Source: Myrmaecium sp. VS I D KN 1
Lineage: Eukaryota > Ascomycota > Dothideomycetes > Valsariales > Valsariaceae
DNA: 64,000 bases
Direction of reading: 5' to 3'
Assembly (NCBI GenBank): GCA_019775845.1
Contig: JADQAV010000047.1
Coordinates: 62,001-126,000 of the forward strand
Shown: one piece after another, positions 10,625 through 19,720 of the stretch
Position numbering within the stretch: the first letter of the stretch is position 1
Layout of the letters: each line of letters opens with the position of its first letter
Notes under the pieces: generated by a model
What the model was told of the DNA's origin: nothing
The model's database searches: none
What the model saw: the letters and a program-made list of their open reading frames with translations, nothing else
Position numbers and translations under genes: made by a program

Positions 10625-11998
10625 GGCCTAGTCGGTGCGACTGACAGGAGGATGACAGCAGGGGAAGGTATCTGAGGGGACGGCTGTTGGCGAAATGATG
10701 TATCAATAACTTGATGTCATTATGGAGGCGGCTTCAGTCGGGTGAACTGCAGGACGGACGACCGGGCGCAACGTGAGATGAAAGGCGCGCGCGCAGAGGA
10801 TGCGATAGAGGCAGCACGGAGCAAAGAGGAGGCGGGAGTGAGGTACTGAAGTGAGAGTAGCAGAAGGGATGGAGCTGGGAAGGGTGTAGGTGAAAACGAA
10901 GAAGTAAAGTGCAAGGAGCAACAAGCCTGCGCAGACGTGGTGAGGTCGCTGAGGGAAGGCAGTGCGCCCGACCACCGAGATCTGCACAAGGTTGGCCAAG
11001 CCGGTCTGGTCTGTCCCTTCAGGTCCGCGCCCACGAACCAGATCCCATTTCGTCATAAGGTACCGGAAGCTGGCTAAGGCCTTTTTGCGGGGCGCACGGT
11101 CGAGCCACTGGCGTCGCCAAACGTCATTTTAAGTTGCCCAACGCGGGTCTTTCAGCTGCCCACCGCATCATGTTGAACGAGATCCGTTCCCGAGTCCAAG
11201 GAGGCTGTCGTGCTGCCTCGTGGGACAAAAGAGATCATGCAGATGTACTCCGGATTGCTTGTCTAACGTTGGCACCGTACAAAGTTATCTGCCCTGAACA
11301 TCCACGCCGGCCCCACTGCATCTCGCATGCAGGGTTCGTGACAGGAGAGCGTCACCGAGATCCGTCGGCGCTCTATTCACCAACTCCAGACGCTGGAAAC
11401 CCCACCATTGCACCTTTTACCGGCCTCGTTTCCAGAAGAACCCACACAAGCACAGCATGAAGGCTTGCGGTCTAGGTTTCTTTCGCATCGACGAATTGCA
11501 TATGTAACGACATCAGGGCACACAGATCTTCCTGACCAGAGCGCGTAAAGCCTGCTTTGATGGCTCCCAGTCTCATCTCTTCAGGACGTCTTATACATAT
11601 GGATCGCGGCATCAGTGCAGGTGAAGATATATGCAATCTCATGGTAGCAAGCTTATAGTACCTCTCATAACCCTACTTTCATTCTTACTACATTGCTCTC
11701 TATATTCCATCGATGAACATGTCGGACTGTTTATCTGTGTCTTACATACCAGCCACGACTGTGGCGCAGTTCTATCTCAATACACACTAGAGGTGAACTA
11801 CTCCTCCAGATGAGTTCCCCGAGTCCCCGAATCCCCGACTGCTCCGTTCTCCGGCCGATAGTCGAAAAGCCGAGCTCATTTGGCGCTGTCATCCGAACCA
11901 TCCGACCCTAATACCAACATCCGCTGGCTGCCTACGGAGCGAGTAATTTACACGCCCATTCCTTTGCTTTCCCATCACGGAGGAAGGCGAAGGTCACG
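10625..11998. other. Intergenic between divergent genes, 1.37 kb
   Basis: This holds the promoters and leaders of the Seg1-like gene (-) and the YeeE/YedE gene (+). Purine-rich sequence on the plus strand at 10760-10920 (CT-rich on the sense strand of the Seg1-like gene) fits a fungal core promoter. Small open frames here look random. Confidence 0.6.
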
Positions 11999-13111
11999 AT
12001 GGTATTCACGCCAATCGAAACGACTTTGGGGGCGTTGCTTCTCCAGCAAGCAACCACGACGCTTCTATTCAACAACGGATCGGTTCTAGGGGCCTCCGGC
12101 ATGTTGAGAGGCCTTCTCACGGCGCCTTCCAGGAAGAATGCAACTTTCATCGCTGGTATGGGACTGAGTTTCGCTCTACTCACCGTGGTCCTGCCGGAAC
12201 GTCTCCCCCATTATGCGCCTGCTGAACAGAACTGGTATTATGCGCTCTGGACTCTGGGGATGGGTGCGCTGACGGGTTGGGGTACGAAGGTAAGAGAAAT
12301 CATTGGGGGATCACCGGAGGATTATAGTCTCTCAGCTCACTTTGCTCGCCTTGTTGGCAGATGCTGATTCTTCCTCCAGAATGGCTGTGGTTGTACCTCA
12401 GGGCATATGCTTTGCGGTCTCAGTCGGCTGTCAGCGCGATCTCTCATTGCTGTAGCCACTTTCTTCCCGGTCGCTATGGTTACACACCACCTTTTACATC
12501 CGGGTCTTCTTACAGCCGCTTGCCCCCCGGATATGCCATGCTACGTCCCCGTCTATCCTGCTTCTCGGACAGTTGCAACTCTTGCCGCGATCAGTGCCAC
12601 CGCTATAGTAGCTTTGCGAGCTTTGCCGCCGATGATGTCTCACATCACATCTGGTGTGTCCACAGCACGTACGGCGACACAGCTGCTCAGCGGCACAGCG
12701 TTTGGTCTTGGACTTCTAGTTTCCGGCATGGCGTCCCCTGATAAGGTGCTGGCTTTCTTCAGCATTCGCTTCCTCCCTAAGCTAGACTTTAGCCAGTGGG
12801 ATCCTTCGCTCGCTTTGATCATCGTCTTCGCGATTGTGCCCAACGTGGTTTCCTGGAACTTCTTAGCCGAGCATCCTCCGATGAGAGATGGAGCTGGGAA
12901 GCCGAAATACGCTGAGACTTTCGAAGTACCAACCACCAAGCTTAGCAGTGTAAATTTGAGGTTTGTCGTGGGAGCTGCGGCTTTCGGTGTCGCGTGGGGA
13001 GCAAGCGGGGTGTGCCCTGGGCCAGCAATACTAAGAGCATTTGCACAACCTGCGTGGGGAGCGCTGTGGATGGGAGGGTTCTGGCTCGGCAGTAAGATCG
13101 GATTACTTTAG
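11999..13111 (+). CDS. YeeE/YedE family sulfur transporter-like membrane protein
   Basis: The two exons are 11999-12289 and 12380-13111, with a 90-nt GT-AG intron, in phase; the product is 340 aa. The intron splits the family signature, which reads K|NGCGCTSGHM..CGLSRLS after splicing, so the model is well supported. The second Cys motif, GVCPGPAI, is near the C-terminus. These two Cys/Gly motifs and about nine hydrophobic helices define the YeeE/YedE family, in which bacterial members import thiosulfate and conserved cysteines relay the substrate. Plasma membrane location and thiosulfate or another sulfur compound as substrate are inferred. Fungal copies of this bacterial family are known to me in outline; origin by old transfer is plausible. 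Confidence 0.88.
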
Positions 13112-13669
13112 ATTGTGGCAGTCATATCAGCAGCATCATAATCAAGCAAGAAGCAAAACTCGAAACCCTCTGTGTCTGATTGCTTGCAATGTACTCCCTC
13201 GTGTTGTTGAGAGTGTAAAGTGAGGGTTTCAACGCCCACGAGTTGAATTCTTGGCATGAGCAAAGGGAACAGAAACGCCAAGCCAGCGTCGGCCCTGACT
13301 TTTTCCGAGCCACTAGCGCCGCGGGTTCGCTAACAACCCACAGCAAAAATCAACCGCCAGCTTTTCTTCCAGTACTAACAGCAGGACCGCCAACCCGACA
13401 ACCAATTCCCCTCGGAGCACCGCATCTTGATCAAACGTCGTCAAGGTGAGAAACACCCACGCATTCCGAATCTCGTCTGTCAATCGGTCCTCGTTCTTCC
13501 GCACGGCTACCGTATTCCCGAATCAATGGTCGACATTGAGGACGCGCAATGTGCGATGTTTGATACATGGGGGAGAGGAACGCTGCGGGAGGACAACGAC
13601 AGGACCGAGGGATCGGAGAAGATTGTCTTGCGGAGGAAATGAAATCAGCTAACGTACATGCGTATGCAG
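13112..13669. other. Promoter and leader of rps6, with a probable 5' UTR intron
   Basis: The sequence just before the S6 start codon is a strong splice acceptor: GCTAAC branch site at 13648-13653, then TGCAG ending at 13669, abutting the ATG. A good donor (GTGAGA) lies at 13446. A 224-nt intron in the 5' UTR is therefore likely. The rest is the 3' flank of the transporter gene and the ribosomal-protein promoter. Confidence 0.5.
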
Positions 13670-14519
13670 ATGAAGCTCAACATCTCCTACCCTGCCAACG
13701 GCACCCAGAAGTTGATCGAGGTTGAAGATGAGCGCAAGCTCCGCGTCTTCATGGACAAGCGCATGGGCGCCGAGGTCCCCGGTGACTCCGTCGGTGACGA
13801 GTTCAAGGGCTACATCTTCCGGATCACCGGTGGAAACGACAAGCAGGGTTTCCCCATGAAGCAGGGTGTCATGCACCCTACCCGTGTCCGCCTCCTTCTC
13901 TCCGACGGCCACTCCTGCTACCGCCCCCGCCGCACTGGTGAGCGCAAGAGGAAGTCCGTCCGTGGCTGCATCGTCGCCATGGACCTTTCCGTCCTTGCCC
14001 TCTCCATCGTCAAGCAGGGCGAGCAGGACATCCCCGGCCTGACCGACACCGTTCAGCCCAAGCGCCTTGGTCCCAAGCGTGCCACCAAGATCCGCCGCTT
14101 CTTTGGTCTCAGCAAGGAAGATGATGTGAGTTTGCTCATCATCACTTCGCCGGTCTGAAAGATCGAGTCTGACGACCCCGTTTTTTTTCTACAACAGGTC
14201 CGCAAGTTCGTCATCCGCCGTGAGGTCCAGCCCAAGAAGGAGGGTGCCAAGCCTTACACCAAGGCCCCCAAGATCCAGCGTCTGGTTACTCCCCAGCGTC
14301 TCCAGCACAAGCGCCACAGGATCGCGCTCAAGCGCCGCCGCGCCGAGGCTGCCAAGGATGCTGCCGTATGTTTTCCTTGTTTCCGGTCACTGTAAGATTT
14401 GTAACGCTGACAACTTCTTCCAGGCCGAGTACGCCAAGATCCTTCACCAGCGTGTTGCCGAGGCCAAGACCGCTCACGACCAGGCCAAGAAGAGGAGGGC
14501 TTCTTCCATCAAGCACTAG
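13670..14519 (+). CDS. rps6: 40S ribosomal protein S6 (eS6)
   Basis: This is a component of the small cytosolic ribosomal subunit. The three exons are 13670-14125, 14198-14365 and 14424-14519, all joining in phase 0, and the product is 239 aa (yeast Rps6 is 236). The N-terminus [20 protein letters not shown] and the C-terminal RRASSIKH, with the serines phosphorylated downstream of TOR, are diagnostic. I chose the third in-frame ATG because eS6 begins MKLNIS and because a splice acceptor ends directly before it; the two earlier ATGs would lie in the 5' UTR intron. Codon use is strongly C-ending, as for highly expressed genes. Confidence 0.97.
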
Positions 14520-15232
14520 ATGCCTTAACAACCGCGGGGCATGGGGAAAAGGTGATGGAGAGGAATGGAGTAATCTGTCTGCTTCAAGCAATACGACTTG
14601 CTTGGTGATGATGAGTACATATCATAGAAGCAGATGTATTACCACCCCCACAAAATTTTCACGGGACACTGGGCATATGATTCACAGTCAACGCGGGAGT
14701 TAACATGTTTTCTTCTTTCTTCATCTCTTGATGCTCACTTGGATCTTCTCGCTTGTGCGTGTTGTCGTCTGGTGCAAAATCTGATGGATTTGATGTTATA
14801 TATGGTGCCGACCTTTCCCCCTTGACAAGACCGACTTCCGGACTTTCTTCCCGTTGCTGCACGGAGTGAGATATTCCCTGCACCGAGTAGGGATTTCGAA
14901 TGAAAGGACAAATACTCGATCACATTGCTTTTTGCTCTTCGATGCCTCCACGCTCGTAACCCATACCCACCCACTAACCAATCCATGCCCCGGATCGCAA
15001 TGTCATGCTAATCTCCTTGAGAAGGGAGGTTGATGTCCGCCTCATCCTTATCCGACAAACTCTTTCCCTCCTTTGCTTTTTCTTTCCTACACCTTCGTCT
15101 TTAATATCCTATCACATTTTCTTTTTTCGTCGCTAGTATACAGTACATACAAACATACATTCATACACCATCACCGCCCCCTGATCAGATTCAGTCATAC
15201 AATCCATCGTCAACCCCCCTCCTCCATCCTCA
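14520..15232. other. Intergenic between convergent genes, 713 bp
   Basis: This holds the 3' UTRs of rps6 (+) and the mitochondrial Phe-tRNA synthetase (-). It is T-rich around 15073-15150. No gene is seen. Confidence 0.6.
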
Positions 15233-16987
15233 TCATCTCAGCTCCACCCCGAACCGCTCGACCAGCCGCGCACGGAGCCGGTCGTGCAGCCGGTTCGCCT
15301 CGTCGTTGGTGAGGGTGCGCTCGAGGCTGCGGTAGTGGACGCGGTAGCAGCGGCTGGCGCGGCCGGTGCGCGGGTGGACGAACGCGTCCGTGCGGCGGAC
15401 GTCCTCGGCCACGTCGCCGACGACCTCGCGGACCAGCTCCATGACGTCGTTGTCGTGGATGGTGTCGCCGGCGGCGGCCGCGTTGCTGCTGGTGCTGGTG
15501 CTGGTGGAGGTGGTATTGGGGTTACTTTGGGGAAGCCAAAAGGCGACGTCCTTGTAGCAGGCGGGGTACTTGCTGAAGGGGACGAAGCGGGTGGGGGGAG
15601 CGTCATTCCGAAACTGCGAGAGGAAGCGCGGGTCGGTGCTCCAGAAGAGGCGGATGTCCGGGATGCCGAAGAGGAGCATGGCGATGCGTTCGAGGCCGAG
15701 GCCGAAGGCCCAACCGACGCGGCCCGGCACGCCGGCCCGGTCGAGGATGGATTGCCGGACCACGCCGCAGCCGAGGATCTCGAGCCAGTCGCCTTGCCAG
15801 AAGACTTCGAGCTCCCAGGAGGGCGAGGTGAAGGGGAAGTAGGCTTCCACCCAGCGGACTTTGAGGGGTTCGGTGGTGGTGGTGGTGGTGGTGGTGTCGG
15901 AGCCGCTGGCGGCGCGGGCGGCGTGGAAGATGGCCACCACGACGTCTTCGAGGGTGCGTTTGAGGTGGGCGGCGATGGCGGCGGCTTCGGCCGGGGTGTG
16001 GGCGTCGGTCTGGAGGGGGTTGCGGGTGGGGTGGAAGGGCGGGTTGGGGTCGTCGACCTTGATGGCGTGGTGGGGGATGCGGGCGAGGTCGGCGTGGATG
16101 GTGGGGACGAGGTCCGCGCCGAGGGCGCGCTTGTCCCAGGTGCGGGCCCCTTCCATCTGGTGGAAGACCGGGTAGTGGCTGCGGTCGACGGCGTCGCGGC
16201 GGTAGACGTCCGCGCTGATGAGGTAGCCCGGGCTCGTGTTGGCGCGGAAGGTGTCGGCCTGGTGGGCGGAGGTGTGCGTGCGCAGGACGGTGTGGGCGTT
16301 CAGGTAGTAGGTGTCGGAGCGGGCGCGGCCCGGGTGGTCCGGGGGAAAATCGAGCGAGTCGAAGTTTTGGGCGGTGCTGACGATGGGGAAGAGCTCGTTG
16401 TGCTTCTCGTAGTCTGGGAAGCGGGACTCGATGATCTGCCGGGTGATGGCGATGGGGTGGTTGGGCTGGAGGTGCAGGCGCCGGGGAATGGCGGCGAGGA
16501 TGGAGGGGGGCGTGTTCATCCATTCGTCGGTCTTGTACGTCTTGCCTTCGACAGTAACCTCCTTGGGTGGTGACGGTGCCCGTGATGGCGGTGTGGTATC
16601 TGGGTGGAATTAGCATGGAATGTACGGCCTTACTATGTGAAAAGAATGGAGGACGACGCGCATAAGATATGTGACTGAGGCAAGGGGAAGCAGCAGGAAA
16701 AGTGAGACATGTCCGGAGAGAAGAGAAGAAAGCAGAGACGGCAGAGAATAGACAAGCGTGTAACAGAGTATCTTCCGTTCCGGTCCTCAAGCACGGGACG
16801 TCATTGAAAGACGGAGGGATAAGGGACGGAAGAAACGGCGGACATCCTGCCTACCTTGAGAAGAAAATTGCTGCCGCTGGCAAGGCCGCCATAGTCGTGG
16901 GACACTTGCGCTCGGCATTCTTCTGGCGCCCAAGGCGGCGCTTCTTAAGCAGGCCATAGCCCGGGCGGGGCGCAATTCCAGCCACAT
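15233..16987 (-). CDS. MSF1: Phenylalanyl-tRNA synthetase, mitochondrial
   Basis: This enzyme charges mitochondrial tRNA-Phe as a monomer. Exon 1 is 16855-16987; exon 2 is 15233-16599. The 255-nt intron is long for this window and joins in phase 1 (SSQ|D). The product is 499 aa from the first ATG, or 489 aa from the in-frame MACLRS at residue 11; either start gives an Arg-rich, acid-free targeting peptide. Class II motifs are visible: PVFHQMEGAR (motif 2 region) and GLGLERIAMLLFGIPDIRLFW (motif 3, residues ~320-340). The C-terminal FDX-ACB anticodon-binding domain starts at FSKYPACYKDV and ends at the stop. A run of eight Thr (a GGT repeat at 15870-15897) and an Asn/Thr/Ser-rich insertion are lineage-specific. 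The gene is divergent from DIC1. Confidence 0.95.
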
Positions 16988-17552
16988 GTCAGGCGGCGGA
17001 CGGTGGGTGAGCGGAAGGGCGGGAGTGGAGGGCGGAAGGTGCGGATGGTCGATCGATGCGATCCGCAGTCGGAACTGTTCGGCGGCTACTATGTCTTAGC
17101 AGAAGTGCCGATATGGTGATGTTTACAGGTCATTGAGTACGACTCCAGTACGTACGATAGGTAGAAATGGCCCTAGATCACCTCGCGTACACCTCAAAAG
17201 CAAAATGGGGAAGGAATCGGGCGGGAAAGCTGCGGGATTGGATGTGGAAAGAGTTCCGCCCAAGCTTACCTTAAGGTCAGAGTGCACCTTTAGTTACCCG
17301 GTGCCGGCTTCGGTTGCGGTTTCCGAACCCCCCCGGGCGGGCCCTGCCGTGGCCCCTGCGTCATACACCGACGGACCGACACCAGCGATGGCCAACCACC
17401 AACATCCCGTCAGCTTTTTTCGCTTATCATCCATTGCTCAGCAGACTCGCGCTCACCTCATTGTCCGCCCGTTCGCCCGCCCACTCCACCACCGCTTCCC
17501 TTGCCCTCGCTCACAGCGCATTTGGCTTCTCTGCGATGCCAATTGACGAGTC
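16988..17552. promoter_or_regulatory. Shared promoter of MSF1 and DIC1
   Basis: These 565 bp separate two divergent genes for mitochondrial proteins. The stretch includes GC-rich blocks (17310-17370) and pyrimidine-rich sequence before the DIC1 start (17400-17520), typical of fungal leaders. Joint control is an inference. Confidence 0.45.
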
Positions 17553-18805
17553 ATGTCTGCCGTCGCCGCTGCCGCTGTCAAGGACGAGGTGAGGAAGGCT
17601 GAGGGCGCGCCGTCCGATCCGCCGAAGACGACGAAGAAGGGGGGAGACGCCGTCATTCACTACCCCTTCTGGTTCGGCGGGTCGGCCAGCTGCTTCGCGG
17701 CCACCGTCACCCATCCGCTGGACTTGAGTGAGTGTGCCTTGAACAAACCTCCTCCGCGTTGACGAATGTCTGCTAACTGACCCCTTCGTGCAGTCAAAGT
17801 ATGTCCTCTCCGTCCCTGAACGTCGACCACGCGATACACCGCTGACGAAACTCTCCCTTCTTCTTCCCTCTGGAAACAGGTCCGCCTTCAAACACAAGTC
17901 CATGGCCCGGGCAAGCCGCGCCTGAACATGCTGCAAATGTTCGCCCACGTCGCAAAGACGGACGGCGTTGCAGGTCTCTACCGCGGGGTACGCTTTCCCT
18001 CCTACCATAACCCTGGAACACCAGATTACCCTCAACCGAATCACTGACGCTGATATCCCACCGCCCCTCCCCACAACAGCTCTCCGCCTCGCTCCTCCGC
18101 CAAATCACCTACTCCACCACCCGCTTCGGCGTCTACGAAGAGCTGAAAGAGCACTTCACCACCCCGCACCACCCCCCTTCCTTCCTCACCCTCATCGGCA
18201 TCGCCAGCGCCTCCGGCCTCCTCGGCGGCATCGCCGGCAACCCCGCCGACGTCCTCAACGTCCGCATGCAGCACGACGCCGCCCTACCCCTGGCACAACG
18301 ACGCAACTACCGCCACGCCCTCGACGGACTCCTCCGCATGTCCCGCGCCGAAGGCCCCGCCGCCCTCTTCCGCGGCGTCGGCCCCAACTCCGCCCGCGCC
18401 GTCCTCATGACCGCCTCCCAGCTCGCCTCCTACGACGCCTTCAAGCGGCTCCTCCTCACCCACCTCCCGCCCGGCCTTGGCCTCGCCCGCGCCGACGACC
18501 CCCGCATCCACTTCGCGGCCTCCTTCGCTGCCGGCTTCGTCGCCACGACCGTCTGCTCGCCCGTCGACGTGATCAAGACCCGCGTCATGAGCGCGCATGA
18601 CCCCCAAGGGATCTGGCATCTGGTCACCACCGTCACCCGCAAGGAAGGCCTGGGCTGGATGTTCCGCGGCTGGATGCCGAGTTTCATTCGTCTGGGTCCG
18701 CATACCATCTTTACGTTTGTGTTTTTGGAGCAGCATAAGCGGCTGTATCGGCGGTGGAAGGGGGTGGATCCCCGGGTTGAGGAGAGGTTGGAGAAGGGGG
18801 AGTGA
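17553..18805 (+). CDS. DIC1: Mitochondrial dicarboxylate carrier (SLC25 family), with a 5-nt microexon
   Basis: This carrier exchanges malate/succinate for phosphate across the inner mitochondrial membrane. The exons are 17553-17727, 17794-17798 (five nucleotides, TCAAA), 17880-17987 and 18080-18805; the product is 337 aa. The microexon supplies Ile-Lys and completes the first carrier signature THPLDLIKVRLQ; without it the Px[DE]xx[KR] lysine and the frame are lost. Both flanking introns have good donors (GTGAGT, GTATGT) and CAG acceptors. The second and third repeats read NPADVLNVRMQ and SPVDVIKTRV. The RG.LSASLLRQITYSTTRFG segment is typical of dicarboxylate carriers, though a close relative such as an oxaloacetate carrier cannot be excluded. 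The N-terminal extension is not a cleaved presequence. Confidence 0.93.
17794..17798 (+). other. DIC1: 5-nt microexon of DIC1
   Basis: TGCAG precedes and GTATGT follows the pentamer TCAAA. With the last A of exon 1 it encodes Ile-Lys, the end of the first PxDxxK carrier signature. Upstream intron: 66 nt, with a GCTAAC branch site. Downstream intron: 81 nt. Confidence 0.85.
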
Positions 18806-18950
18806 AGGAAGAGGGATGAGCGGGTCTTTGGGATACATACCCTTTTGTCCTGCGTTCTTCTGGGTCGGTTATGATGTTTTTACCGTGCGCATACGGTGGA
18901 CGTTATGTAGACGGGAGGGAGTGAGCTTCGGCGCGTCGGCGTTTTCTTTT

Positions 18951-18952
<2 letters not shown>

Positions 18953-18983
<31 letters not shown>
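18953..18983 (+). repeat. Poly-T tract, 31 bases
   Basis: An uninterrupted T run lies about 150 nt after the DIC1 stop codon. It has no flanking direct repeat or element body and is read as a simple homopolymer. Confidence 0.9.
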
Positions 18984-18985
<2 letters not shown>

Positions 18986-19639
18986 GTTTCTGGTTGGTGC
19001 TGGGGATGTTTGTAGTATATACTTTATAGATGGATAGATATAGAGATTCAGGTGTATACATAGCTGATCTTCCCTCTTCGCCCTTCTCTCCATCGGTCAT
19101 GCGATTCTCTTTTCGCTTCGCTTCTTCATGGGAAAGAGGGGGAGCGTGGACGCAGAAGTGGAAAGCAATTCTGGCTTTGATCTGACAAGATGGGTATTAT
19201 ACGATGCGAAACTTTCTTTCACGATTTCTTTTTCTCGAAGGGTCTATAATTCCACCATCTGCATGCCACGTGCATCACAGGATAAACTCAGACTTGGTAA
19301 AAAAGAAAAAAAAGAAGGGTTGAGACCAACAATAATCCAAGTTCAACATCCCCCCGCTCAGCCGCTCAGTCGAGTGATCCTTCATCCCGTGACCACACAC
19401 GCCCCGGCCCCTACCAACCACAGGGTGGGGGGGTGTTCTCGGTCGCGTTACAGTTACATAGGTACAGTACAGTACATAACATCGTACATACACACCAGCG
19501 ACGAGAAGAAAAGAAAAAAAACCCCTCATTACTTTTTCCTTGTTGTTGTAGATATCATCATCATAGGCCCCGACAGGACGGGAAACGGACGGACAGACAA
19601 ATAGATGGGTACGGTACGGTAATAACACAGGGTGGAACG

Positions 19640-19683
19640 AGAAAGAAAGGAAAGAAAGAAAGAAAGAAAGAAAGAAAGGAAAA
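19640..19683 (+). repeat. GAAA microsatellite
   Basis: Near-perfect tandem GAAA/AAAG units, about 11 copies, lie just after the stop codon of the minus-strand regulator gene, in its presumed 3' UTR. Confidence 0.9.
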
Positions 19684-19720
19684 GGGTACAAGAGGAAAAG
19701 AGGCCCACAAGTGACCACCC

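Larger units (their letters stand above)
18806..19720. other. Intergenic between convergent genes, 915 bp
   Basis: This is the 3' flank of DIC1 (+) and of the Zn2Cys6 regulator (-). It contains a T31 run and a GAAA microsatellite, listed separately. No gene is seen. Confidence 0.6.

Noticed and set aside
15284-16573. 429-codon plus-strand open frame
   Set aside because: It is the Gly/Val/Asp-rich antisense shadow of the GC-rich Phe-tRNA synthetase exon, with no family resemblance.
18953-18983. T31 run as the tail of a retroposed element
   Set aside because: No element body, promoter box or target-site duplication could be seen around it; simple homopolymer in a 3' flank.
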